Positions 1 to 7,419 of a stretch of DNA of 25,979 bases are shown in pieces. The position numbers were made by a program, and so were the translations under genes. Each line of letters opens with the position of its first letter. Position 1 is the stretch's first letter. The notes beneath the pieces are model-generated. The model had not been told where the DNA came from. It saw nothing but the letters and a program-made list of their open reading frames with translations, and did not search any database. The stretch is from CADCVT01 sp035940955 (GTDB taxonomy: Bacteria > Actinomycetota > Thermoleophilia > Solirubrobacterales > Solirubrobacteraceae). The stretch lies in contig DASZEJ010000065.1 in the NCBI GenBank assembly GCA_035940955.1, positions 1 to 25,979 on the forward strand, written 5' to 3'.

Positions 1-679
1 CGCCGAACAGCCCGGCCGTGCGGCGGTCGCGGCCGTCGAGGTGGCGCGACGGCGCCTCGGCCCCGATCACGAGCACGCGCTCGGCGCGCCCGGAGCCGAT
101 CATGGCTGCCGCGAGGTCGACCGCGTGCAGGAAGCCGACGCACGCCGCGTTGACGTCGACCGCCGCGGCGCGGCTGCCGAGCGCGGCCGCGACGACCGGC
201 GCGAGGCCCGGCATCAGCTCGTCCGCCGTGAAGGTCGCGACGAGGACCGCGTCGACCTCGGCGGCGTCGAGCGCGGCGTCGTCGAGCGCGGCGCGGGCCG
301 CCGCCGTCGCGAGCGCCGCGAGCGACTCGCCGTCGCCGAGGTGCCGCCGCGCGCGGATGCCGGTCCGCCGCTCGATCCAGCCGTCCTCCACCCCGAGCCG
401 CGCCGCGACCTCGGCGTTGGGGACGACGCGCGAGGGGAGGGCGGCGCCGAGCCCCGCGACGCCGGCGGGAACCGCCGCGCCGGCGGGAACGCCACCCGGC
501 TCGCGCGCGACCGCCGCCGCGCCGGCGGGAACGCCACCCGGCTCGCGCGCCACCGCCACCCCGCCGGCGGGAACGCCACCCGGCTCGCCCGCGACCGCCG
601 CCGCGCCAGCGGGAACGCCACCCGCCAGGCTCACCGCCGTCGCGCCGCTCGGAGCCACCGCCGCGGCGACCTCAGGCAT
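1..679 (-). CDS. fabH: 3-oxoacyl-ACP synthase III (KAS III), 3'-truncated by window edge
   Basis: KAS III condenses acetyl-CoA (or a branched acyl-CoA) with malonyl-ACP to start fatty-acid synthesis in the cytosol. The frame is open from an ATG at 679 to the window edge (226 residues visible; the His/Asn half of the active site lies outside). The thiolase-fold N-terminus is clear from about residue 74: a GLGAALPSR strand, then WIERRTGIRARR near 101-112 and the nucleophile Cys180 in VNAACVGF. E. coli FabH has this Cys at 112, so about 68 extra residues precede the fold. They are mostly a 14-residue tandem repeat (GGVPAGAAAVAREP-like). In-frame GTG codons occur at residues 8, 16, 41 and 43, but none lies between 43 and the fold, so part of the repeat must be translated. 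The ATG overlaps the fabD stop region, suggesting translational coupling. KAS III identity is secure; substrate preference is unknown. Confidence 0.9.
   Translation of the reverse strand, partial: MPEVAAAVAPSGATAVSLAGGVPAGAAAVAGEPGGVPAGGVAVAREPGGVPAGAAAVAREPGGVPAGAAVPAGVAGLGAALPSRVVPNAEVAARLGVEDGWIERRTGIRARRHLGDGESLAALATAAARAALDDAALDAAEVDAVLVATFTADELMPGLAPVVAAALGSRAAAVDVNAACVGFLHAVDLAAAMIGSGRAERVLVIGAEAPSRHLDGRDRRTAGLFG
473..622 (-). repeat. In-frame 42-bp tandem repeat in fabH 5' end
   Basis: Three full 42-bp units (622-497) and a partial fourth (496 to about 473) follow each other without spacers. Each unit begins GGTGGCGTTCCCGC and encodes 14 residues (GGVPAG, an Ala/Val stretch, then REP or GEP). 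Units differ by a few bases, so the array is not a perfect recent duplication. Because 42 is a multiple of 3, copy-number changes would keep fabH in frame. Confidence 0.9.
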
Positions 680-1481
680 GCGCCGCCTCCGGCACCGTCC
701 GCCGCACGAGCTTCGCGAGCACGCGGCCCGGCCCGGCGTCGACGAAGTCATCGGCGCCCAGGGCGGCCAGCGCGCGCACCGTGTCGGTCCAGCGCACGGG
801 GGCGGTGAGCGCGGCGGCGAGCTCGCGCGCCGGGTCGGTCATCGGCTCGGCGCTCGCGCAGGAGATCACCGGGAAGGCGGGCTCGCGCCAGGCGGTCGCG
901 CGCAGCGCCCGCGCGAACGGCTCGACCGCCGGCTCCATCGCCGGGGAATGGAAGGCGCCGGCGACGCCGAGCGGCATCGCCTTCAGCCCCTCGTCCCGCG
1001 CCGCGGCCGCGACCGCGTCGAGCGCCCGCTCGTCGCCGGACAGCACGACCTGCCGCGGCGCGTTGAAGTTCGCGACGGACACGCCGTGCGACGCCGCGAG
1101 CGCCGCTGCCCGGTCGTCGTCCGCGCCGAGCAGCGCGAGCATCGTCCCGCCGCCGGCCCCGGCCATGAGCGCCCCGCGCAGCACGACCAGCCGCAGCGCG
1201 TCGCCCACGTCCACGGCGTCCGCGGCCACCAGCGCGGCCAGCTCGCCGAGCGAGTGCCCCGCCGCGGCGACCGGCGCCCCGCGCTCGGCCTGCACCCGGC
1301 GCCAGCCCGCGACCGACGCGCAGAAGATCGCCGGCTGCGCGAACCGCGTGCTGTCCGCGACGCGCGGGAACGGGTCCTCGCCGACCAGCTCGGCGACCCG
1401 CGCGAGCAGGCCGGAGGGGACGGCGTCGCGCATGGCGGGCGTCTGGCTGCCCTGGCCGGGGAAGAGGACGGCGTACGGCAC
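672..1481 (-). CDS. fabD: Malonyl-CoA:ACP transacylase
   Basis: FabD moves malonyl from CoA to holo-ACP, making the extender for FabH and the elongating synthases. The protein opens with the family's LFPGQGSQ motif, carries the nucleophile in GHSLGE (Ser77), an Arg in LRGALM (about 102) and the catalytic His in AGAFHSP (His178). At 269 residues it is slightly shorter than the usual 300-310. A GTG at 1490 is also in frame, but the only Shine-Dalgarno-like GGGAGG touches that codon directly; GTG 1481 sits 9 nt downstream of it and starts right before the conserved PYAVLFPGQG, so I prefer 1481. It lies between acpS (84 bp upstream, a gap holding a small 6-bp GC hairpin at 1524-1540) and fabH (overlapping start). 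Confidence 0.93.
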   Translation of the reverse strand: MPYAVLFPGQGSQTPAMRDAVPSGLLARVAELVGEDPFPRVADSTRFAQPAIFCASVAGWRRVQAERGAPVAAAGHSLGELAALVAADAVDVGDALRLVVLRGALMAGAGGGTMLALLGADDDRAAALAASHGVSVANFNAPRQVVLSGDERALDAVAAAARDEGLKAMPLGVAGAFHSPAMEPAVEPFARALRATAWREPAFPVISCASAEPMTDPARELAAALTAPVRWTDTVRALAALGADDFVDAGPGRVLAKLVRRTVPEAAHA

Positions 1482-1565
1482 GCGAGCCACCCTCCCGGCC
1501 CGCCCGCCGGATCGCGAGCGGCGTCCCCCAAGCGGGGGGAGTCCCGCACCGCCCCGGGGGGACCG

Positions 1566-1904
1566 TCAGCCCGCCAGCGCGACCGCCGCGGCCACCGTGT
1601 CGCCGTGGGTCAGCGACACGGCGACGCTGCCGTGCGCCGCGAGCGGCCCCGAGAGCCGCACCCGCGCCTGCGGCAGCACCTCGACGTCGTGCCAGTCCCA
1701 CTCCGCCGGCCGCAGCGCCTTGACGACCGCCTCCTTGGCGCAGAACCGCGCGGCGAGGTGCTGCGCCGGCCGCGCCCGGCGCGCGGCGTACTCCAGCTCC
1801 GCCGGCAGGAACAGCCGCCCGGCCAGCCCCGGACGGCGCTCCAGCACGCGCGCGAACCGCTCGATCTCGAGGACGTCGATCCCGATCCCGATTCCGATTC
1901 CCAT
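1566..1904 (-). CDS. acpS: Holo-[acyl-carrier-protein] synthase
   Basis: AcpS transfers 4'-phosphopantetheine from CoA to the ACP serine. The 112-residue length fits the trimeric AcpS family. The Mg-binding Asp lies in GIDVLEIERF near the N-terminus, the second signature is FCAKEAVVKAL, and VSLTHGDTVAAAVA forms the last strand. The start is ATG 1904, giving MGIGIGIGIDVLEI; the repeated Gly-Ile comes from a GGRATC hexamer repeat next to the start. The frame stays open far upstream, but that stretch is a shadow of the response regulator. It is 14 bp downstream of the response regulator stop and upstream of fabD and fabH, so the activation enzyme and two initiation enzymes probably share a transcript. 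Confidence 0.93.
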   Translation of the reverse strand: MGIGIGIGIDVLEIERFARVLERRPGLAGRLFLPAELEYAARRARPAQHLAARFCAKEAVVKALRPAEWDWHDVEVLPQARVRLSGPLAAHGSVAVSLTHGDTVAAAVALAG

Positions 1905-1918
1905 CCCGCCCGGCACGC

Positions 1919-2518
1919 TCAGACCAGCAGCCCCAGCCGCTGCGCCCGCTGCACCGCCTCGGCCCGGTTGCGCACCGACAGCTTCCGGTACACCGTGCCG
2001 GTGTACTCCTTGACCGTCCACGGCGACAGGTAGAGCCGGTCGGCGATCTCCCGGTTCGTCGCACCGGAGGCGATCAGCTCGAGCACCTCCCGCTCGCGCT
2101 CCGAGAGCCGCGTCGCCGGCTCCTCCTCCATGTCGCGGAAGACCGTCATCCCGCGGCCGACCAGCCGCACCGCCTCGGCGATCTCCCGCGCCGGCCACTC
2201 CTTCGGCACGAACCCGGACGCCCCCGCCGCCCGCGCCGCGCTCGGCGAAATCCGCCCCGCGCCGGAGATCAGCAGCACGCGCGTCGGCGGCGACTCGACC
2301 CGCACGCGCTCGCACACCTCGGCGCCCGACTCCTCGCCGATGAACAGGTCCACGAGCGCGACGTGCGGCCGCCATCGCCGGGCCAGCGCCGACGCCTCGT
2401 CGCCCGACCGCGCGCTCAGGCACCGCTCGATCCACGGCTGCTCGGCCAGCATCAGCCGGAACCCCCACTGGACGACGTCGTGGTCGTCGACCACCAGCAC
2501 CCGCAGCGGGTCGCTCAC
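1919..2518 (-). CDS. NarL/LuxR-family response regulator
   Basis: A two-component transcription factor of 199 residues. The receiver domain (about 5-122) has the acidic pair in VLVVDDHD (Asp11, Asp12), the phosphoacceptor Asp57 in VALVDLF and the conserved Lys106 in GFVPKEW. The C-terminal LuxR helix-turn-helix (about 137-198) shows LSEREREVLELIASGATNREIA and a recognition helix ending VYRKLSVRNRAEAV. The start is GTG 2518, overlapping the kinase stop by four bases (GTGA), so kinase and regulator are almost certainly co-translated and are the likely cognate pair. All phosphorylation residues are present. The proximity of acpS-fabD-fabH suggests, but does not prove, control of membrane lipid synthesis. 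Target genes and signal are unknown. Confidence 0.92.
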   Translation of the reverse strand: MSDPLRVLVVDDHDVVQWGFRLMLAEQPWIERCLSARSGDEASALARRWRPHVALVDLFIGEESGAEVCERVRVESPPTRVLLISGAGRISPSAARAAGASGFVPKEWPAREIAEAVRLVGRGMTVFRDMEEEPATRLSEREREVLELIASGATNREIADRLYLSPWTVKEYTGTVYRKLSVRNRAEAVQRAQRLGLLV

Positions 2519-3615
2519 GCGCCGCCCTCCGCCGGGACCAGCAGCCGCACCCGCCATTCGTCGGGCCTGCACCGGCCGAACTCGATCACGCCGCCGTGCT
2601 GCAGGGCCTTCACCGCCGCGAGCCGCAGCCCCATCGCGGTCGCTCCCGCGGACTCGATCCCGACCCCGTCGTTCACGACCTCCAGCACGAAGGCGTCGTC
2701 CGAACGGTCCGCCCGCACGCTGACCCGCGCCGGCTGCGCGTGCTTGAGCGCGTTGCGCAGCGCCTCGAAGAACACCGACTGCGCCAGCGGCTCGAGGTGC
2801 TCGGGCACGTCCAGCTCGCCGAACTCGATCGCCGGCCCGGGCCGGCGCGCGGCCACGCGCCGCACCTCCTCGGCGAGCGTCGTCTCGGTCGCCCGCGACA
2901 CCCGGCCGAGCGGGCGCCGCAGCGCCTCGCGCAGCTCCACCAGCGACTCCTGCACCTCGACCCCGCACCGCCGGCGCCCCTCCTCCGACAGCGTCTCGCC
3001 CGACAGCACGAGCGACACCCCGAACAGCCGCTGGATCACGCCGTCGTGGATCTCCCTCGCCAGGTCGATCCGCTCCTGCAGCTGGCGGGCGTGCTCGTGC
3101 TCGCGCGTCGCGCTGCGCGCGCTGTCGGCGAGCGCCGCGAGCTTGCCGAAGCTCCACAGCAGGTGCCGCTCGCCGCCCGAGAGCGGCCGGTCGATCGAGC
3201 GGTCCGACAGGATCACGCCCGGCCACCGCCCGGCGGCCGACACCGGCGTGCACACGAGCCGCGTGCCGATCAGGAACCGCTCGTACTCGGGCGGCAGCAG
3301 CTCGGCGAAGCCGTCCGACGCCTCGATCACCCGGTCCTCGCTCAGCGCGCGCAGCGCCATCGGCGCAGACTCGAGGTCGACGTGCAGGTCGCGGAACGCG
3401 TCGATCTCGATGCCGTGGCTCCCGACGACGCGCACCCGCCGGTACGCCTCGTCGTAGACGAAGACGACGGCGCGGTCCATGTCGCCCAGGCGGCACGTCG
3501 CCTCGCACAGGCGGTTGTAGAAGACCGACGAGTCGCCGTCGCTGTGGACGGCGAAGAGGAGCTCGGCGAACGTCTCGACGACGCGGACGTCGACGGCAGC
3601 TGGGGGTGCAGCCAT
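2515..3615 (-). CDS. GAF-domain histidine kinase (HisKA_3 type)
   Basis: Sensor kinase of 366 residues with no transmembrane segment, so probably cytosolic. A GAF-like sensor region spans about 10-165. The dimerisation/phosphoacceptor helix has AREIHDGVIQRLFG (His190), typical of the NarX/DesK HisKA_3 class that pairs with LuxR regulators. The ATPase domain (about 245-362) has an N box EALRNALKHA, a G1 box VVNDGVGIES and a G2 box ATAMGLRLAAV. Start chosen as ATG 3615, with AGGAA six bases upstream; an ATG at 3654 would add 13 Arg/Gly residues and is possible. The ligand of the GAF domain cannot be told from sequence. It heads the run kinase, regulator, acpS, fabD, fabH. Confidence 0.9.
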   Translation of the reverse strand: MAAPPAAVDVRVVETFAELLFAVHSDGDSSVFYNRLCEATCRLGDMDRAVVFVYDEAYRRVRVVGSHGIEIDAFRDLHVDLESAPMALRALSEDRVIEASDGFAELLPPEYERFLIGTRLVCTPVSAAGRWPGVILSDRSIDRPLSGGERHLLWSFGKLAALADSARSATREHEHARQLQERIDLAREIHDGVIQRLFGVSLVLSGETLSEEGRRRCGVEVQESLVELREALRRPLGRVSRATETTLAEEVRRVAARRPGPAIEFGELDVPEHLEPLAQSVFFEALRNALKHAQPARVSVRADRSDDAFVLEVVNDGVGIESAGATAMGLRLAAVKALQHGGVIEFGRCRPDEWRVRLLVPAEGGA

Positions 3616-3676
3616 GAGGGTTCCTACCCTGCCGCGCCCCCGGGTTTCGTTCATCCCCCCGATCGGGCGGGATCGT

Positions 3677-3710
3677 GGCGCGGCCGGGCTCGCGCGCGCC
3701 CGGCCGCGCC
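3677..3710 (-). terminator. GC hairpin terminator after the small exported protein
   Basis: A perfect 13-bp stem (3677-3689 with 3698-3710) closes an 8-nt loop. It lies 8 bp after the stop of the gene at 3718-4206 and about 60 bp before the kinase start, so it can separate the two transcripts. There is no U tract, which is common for high-GC actinobacterial terminators. It is symmetrical and could act in both directions. Confidence 0.6.
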
Positions 3711-3717
3711 GTCCTCC

Positions 3718-4206
3718 CTACGGCCCGGGCGGCGGCGGCAGCGCGTCCTTGACCTTGCCGGGGTCGATGCCGAGCTCCTTCGCGAGCCGCTCGGCGAACG
3801 CGTCGTGCTGCTGGCGGTGGAAGGCCTCCAGCGCGTCGCGCACGCGGCCGGCGTCGACGTCCAGCGACTTCGCGAGCGACTCGGCCAGCGCGTCCCGCGG
3901 GTCGCCGGACGGCCGGATCGCGTGGAGCGCCTCGTGCAGCCGCCGCTCGGACACGCCGAGGCGCCGCGCCAGGTCGCCGTGCGGCGCGAAGCGCACGCCC
4001 GGGCCGCCGCGGCGGCGCTCGAAGATCACGTCGCGCCCGGGCGGCGGCGCGGCGACGAACGCCCGCTCGACCGCGCCGCGGTCCCCGCGGCGGTCGTCGG
4101 CCGTCGCCGATCCGTCGCCGGCCTGGCTGCCGACGGCGAAGGCGGCGCTGGCGACGGCGACGCCTCCGGCCAGCGCGGCGATGATGGTCCTGCGTCGGTC
4201 TCTCAT
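3718..4206 (-). CDS. Small exported protein with three helix-turn repeats
   Basis: A 162-residue protein I cannot assign to a named function. An Arg-rich start (RDRRR) followed by a hydrophobic Ala/Val stretch to about residue 30 looks like a signal peptide or membrane anchor. The rest carries three similar helical units: LARRLGVSERRLHEAL, then LAKSLDVDAGRVRDAL, then LAKELGIDPGKVKDAL, followed by a Pro-rich end. The spacing LxxxLGVxxxxVxxAL resembles repeats seen in uncharacterised exported actinobacterial proteins and superficially a DNA-binding helix pair, but export argues against DNA binding. ATG 4206 is preferred to a TTG nine bases upstream. It follows yihY by 46 bp in the same direction and ends at a strong hairpin, so it is probably the last gene of that unit. 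Confidence 0.75.
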   Translation of the reverse strand: MRDRRRTIIAALAGGVAVASAAFAVGSQAGDGSATADDRRGDRGAVERAFVAAPPPGRDVIFERRRGGPGVRFAPHGDLARRLGVSERRLHEALHAIRPSGDPRDALAESLAKSLDVDAGRVRDALEAFHRQQHDAFAERLAKELGIDPGKVKDALPPPPGP

Positions 4207-4252
4207 GCCGCCCAAGCTCAGCGGGCGAACCTGAGAGCGAGCGAAGAATCGC

Positions 4253-5206
4253 TCAGGCGGTCTGCTGGCGCTGCTTCTCCCTGGGCTTGTCGCGGTGCTC
4301 GAGCTGCAGGTCGCGCTCCGCCCCCTCCACGCCCTGCTCGATCTGCTCGCTGCGCTCGCGCTCGGCGTTCAGCTGCGCGCCGAGCAGGATTGCCACGTTC
4401 ACGATCCACAGCCACACCAGGAAGATGACGACGCCCGCCAGCGAGCCGTACGTCTTGTCGTACGAGCCGAAGTTCGAGACGTAGAGGGCGAACAGGGCCG
4501 ACGCGACGATCGCGATGACCACCGCGACGACCGCGCCCACCGTGATGAAGCGGAACCGGCCGACCTTCGCGTTCGGCGACGCGTAGTAGAGGATCGACAG
4601 CATCAGCATCACGACGACGACCAGGACCGGCCACTTCGCGATGTTCCACACGGTCACCGCCGTGTCGCCGACGCCGATCGCCCCGCCGACCGCCTCGGCC
4701 ACCGGCCCGGTCACGACGACCGCGACCGCGCCGAGCGCGATGAGCAGGATCATCAGCAGCGTGACGAGCATCTGGAGCGGGCGCAGCTTCCAGACCTCGC
4801 GGCCCTCGTCGACCTCGTACATGATGTTCGAGGCGCGCATGAACGCCCCGACGTAGCCGGAGGCCGACCACAGCGCGGCGAGCAGGCCGACGATCAGCAT
4901 GATCCCGGTCTTGCTGCCGCCGTTCGCGATGCCCTCGATCGGCCCGCGCAGCGTGTCGACGGCGCTCGTCGGGCCGAGCTGGCCGACGATCTCGTTCAGC
5001 GCGTCGGTGATCTGCTTGGGCGAGAAGACGATGCCGACGATCGAGACGAGCGCGATCAGCGCCGGGAAGAGCGCGAGCACGCCGTAGTACGTCAGCGCTG
5101 CGGCCCAGTCGGTGAGGTTGTCCTGGGAGAACTCCTTCCAGGTCCGCTTGAGCGTCGCGAGGGTGCCGGCGTCGCGGTCGTAGCCGGGTCGCTGCAGGTC
5201 GGGCAT
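4253..5206 (-). CDS. YihY/UPF0761 (BrkB-type) inner-membrane protein
   Basis: A 317-residue polytopic membrane protein of the YihY/BrkB family, once misnamed ribonuclease BN. The family hallmark near the N-terminus is KEFSQDNLTDWAAALTYYGVLALFPAL. Six hydrophobic segments lie at about 38-61, 102-124, 144-168, 192-209, 221-243 and 258-278; the loop GSYDKTYGSLAGVVIFLVW is also family-typical. The C-terminus is a charged Glu/Arg/Gln tail of about 35 residues, probably cytosolic. The start is ATG 5206 with GGAAG about 10 bases upstream. It sits 56 bp after the priA stop in the same direction and could be a tail gene of that operon. The transport or structural role of this family is not settled. 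Confidence 0.88.
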   Translation of the reverse strand: MPDLQRPGYDRDAGTLATLKRTWKEFSQDNLTDWAAALTYYGVLALFPALIALVSIVGIVFSPKQITDALNEIVGQLGPTSAVDTLRGPIEGIANGGSKTGIMLIVGLLAALWSASGYVGAFMRASNIMYEVDEGREVWKLRPLQMLVTLLMILLIALGAVAVVVTGPVAEAVGGAIGVGDTAVTVWNIAKWPVLVVVVMLMLSILYYASPNAKVGRFRFITVGAVVAVVIAIVASALFALYVSNFGSYDKTYGSLAGVVIFLVWLWIVNVAILLGAQLNAERERSEQIEQGVEGAERDLQLEHRDKPREKQRQQTA

Positions 5207-5262
5207 GATCAGACGGCTTCCCGCAGGGGGTACTGCGCATTCGCGGGCGGCGCGTCCGCGTT

Positions 5263-7419
5263 CTACTGCGGGTCGACGTCGACGCTGAACGCGACGCTTC
5301 GATGCGCCCTCCCGCCGGCCGCCGCGTCGACGGCCGCGGCGACCTGCGCGATCGCCTCGGCGCGGTCGGACGGGTCGGCCTTGACCACGACGTGCGAGCG
5401 CTCGCGCCCGCGCAGGCGGAACAGCGGCGCGGGGCCGAGCACGGCCCCGGGCGCCAGCTCGAGCCGCTCGCGGACCTCCTCGGCGGCGGCCGCCGCCGCG
5501 CCCAGCTCGGCGGAGGAGCACACGACGCGGATCAGCGCCGAGAACGGCGGGTAGCGCAGCGCGCGGCGGCGCTCCAGCTCGCCGGCGAGGAAGCCGTCGG
5601 CGTCGTGCTGCGCCGCGGCGGCGATCGCGGGCGCGTCGGGGTCGAGCGACTGCACGAGCACCCGGCCGCCCGCCTCGCCGCGCCCCGCCCGCCCCGCGAG
5701 CTGCGCGATGAGCGCGAACGTCCGCTCCTCGGCGCGGAAGTCGGGGAAGCGCAGCGTCGCGTCGGCGTCGAGGACGACGCCGAGCGTCACGTCGGGGAAG
5801 TCGTGGCCCTTGGCGACCATCTGCGTGCCGACGAGCACGCCCCGGTCGGCCGCCTCGAACGCGCGCAGGACGTGCGCGGGCCGCGCGACGTCGGCGTCCA
5901 GGCGCCAGACGCGCAGGCCGGCGTCCGCCAGCTCGGACTCCAGCCGCTCCGTCCCGGCGCCGTGGCGCGCGACGCTGACCGACCCGCAGTCCGCGCACCG
6001 CTCCGGGACGCGCTCGCGGTGGCCGCAGTGGTGGCACGCCAGCCAGGCCTCGGCACGGTGCAGGACGAGCGAGACGTCGCACTCCGGGCACATCCACACG
6101 CGCCCACACGTCTGGCAGGTGACGAAGTTCGACCACCCGCGGCGGTTGAGCAGGACGATCGCCTTGCCGGAGGCGTGGAGCGCGTCGGCGGTGTCGGGGT
6201 GCAGAGCGCTGCGGACGCCGAGCATGTCGAGCACGCCGACCGGCGGCAGGCCGCGGCCGTCGACCCGCTCCGGGAGCCTGAGCCGCCGCAGCGCGTGGGC
6301 GGACTCCGGCCGGGGCGTCGCCGAGCCCGCCACGACCTTGGCGCCGCGCCGCTCGGCGACGCGGCGGGCGTCGTAGCGCGGGTCGCCCTCGTGCTTGTAG
6401 GACGGGTCGTGCTCCTCGTCGATCACGATCAGCCCGAGGTCCTCGATCGGCGCGAACACCGCCGACCGCGGCCCGACGCACACCCGCGCCTCGCCGCTGC
6501 GCAGCCGCTGCCACTCGTCGTAGCGCTCGCCCTTGGAGAGCTTGGAGTGCAGGACGGCGACCGTCTCCCCGAACCGCTCGACGAAGCGGCCGACGATCTG
6601 CGGGGTCAGCGCGATCTCGGGGACGAGGACGATCGCCCCCCGCCCGCGCTCCAGCTCCGCCTCGACGGCGCCGAGGTAGACCTCGGTCTTCCCGGAGCCG
6701 GTGACGCCGTGCAGCAGCAGCCGCTCGCCGTCGCCCGCGCCGACGATCGCGTCGAGCGCCTCGCGCTGCGCGGCGGTGAGCCGCGGCCGCGGCCGCCGCG
6801 CCCCCACGGCGACGTGCTCGGGCGCCCGCCTGCGCTCGCGCGGCCCGATCCGCACGAGCCCGCGCTTTTCCAGCCGGCGCAGCGCGCCGAGGTCCGCGCC
6901 GGCCCAGCGGGGCAGCGAGGCGAGCAGCGCCGCCTGGCGGTCCGAGAGCGGCTTGCCGTCGGGCGCGACGCGGCGGCTGCCGGAGACGGCCTTGCCGTGG
7001 GGCCCGACGCGGCGGCGCGCGGCCGAGCTGCCCCCCTTCCCGGCCGCGGCCCCGTCCGGCGGCGGCACCAGCGTCAGCGGCTCGGCCCACAGGCGCTGCC
7101 TCGCGCCCACGCCGCCCGGCGGCATGACGAGCTGCAGCGCCCGCGCGAACGTCGAGACGTACTCGGCGGCCATCCACGCCGCCAGGTCGACGAGCTCGGC
7201 CGGGACGCTCTCCTCCAGCACCCGCCGCGGCGCCACCAGCTTCTCGTCCGGCACCTCGCTGCGGTCCGCGAGGCCGACGACGACCCCCTTGACCTCCCGC
7301 CCGCCGAACGGGACGACCAGCAGCGACCCCTTCCCGACCCCGCCGGCCGGATCGACCCGGTAGTCGAACGGCCCCCGCAGCGACCGGGCGGTCGTGATCG
7401 GCTCGACCTTGGCGATCAG
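5263..7419 (-). CDS. priA: Primosomal protein N' (replication restart helicase PriA), CTG start
   Basis: PriA recognises stalled forks and reloads the replicative helicase. The 718-residue frame has the N-terminal 3'-DNA-binding domain (LIAKVEPITTARSLRGPFDY onward), a Walker A HGVTGSGKTEVYL (about 237-249), a DEAH-type box VIDEEHD (about 332-338) and GSATP. Four Cys pairs for two zincs lie in CQTC, CPEC, CHHC and CADC (about 435-478), followed by GTQMVAKGHDFP and QLAGRAGRGE. All helicase motifs are intact, unlike the degenerate PriA of mycobacteria. No ATG, GTG or TTG lies near the expected N-terminus; the best start is CTG 7419, which overlaps the MOSC-gene stop as CTGA, matching the ATGA/GTGA junctions upstream. 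A short imperfect duplication (RRVGPHGKAVSGS / RRVAPDGKPLSDR) occurs near 136-161. Confidence 0.93.
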   Translation of the reverse strand: MIAKVEPITTARSLRGPFDYRVDPAGGVGKGSLLVVPFGGREVKGVVVGLADRSEVPDEKLVAPRRVLEESVPAELVDLAAWMAAEYVSTFARALQLVMPPGGVGARQRLWAEPLTLVPPPDGAAAGKGGSSAARRRVGPHGKAVSGSRRVAPDGKPLSDRQAALLASLPRWAGADLGALRRLEKRGLVRIGPRERRRAPEHVAVGARRPRPRLTAAQREALDAIVGAGDGERLLLHGVTGSGKTEVYLGAVEAELERGRGAIVLVPEIALTPQIVGRFVERFGETVAVLHSKLSKGERYDEWQRLRSGEARVCVGPRSAVFAPIEDLGLIVIDEEHDPSYKHEGDPRYDARRVAERRGAKVVAGSATPRPESAHALRRLRLPERVDGRGLPPVGVLDMLGVRSALHPDTADALHASGKAIVLLNRRGWSNFVTCQTCGRVWMCPECDVSLVLHRAEAWLACHHCGHRERVPERCADCGSVSVARHGAGTERLESELADAGLRVWRLDADVARPAHVLRAFEAADRGVLVGTQMVAKGHDFPDVTLGVVLDADATLRFPDFRAEERTFALIAQLAGRAGRGEAGGRVLVQSLDPDAPAIAAAAQHDADGFLAGELERRRALRYPPFSALIRVVCSSAELGAAAAAAEEVRERLELAPGAVLGPAPLFRLRGRERSHVVVKADPSDRAEAIAQVAAAVDAAAGGRAHRSVAFSVDVDPQ

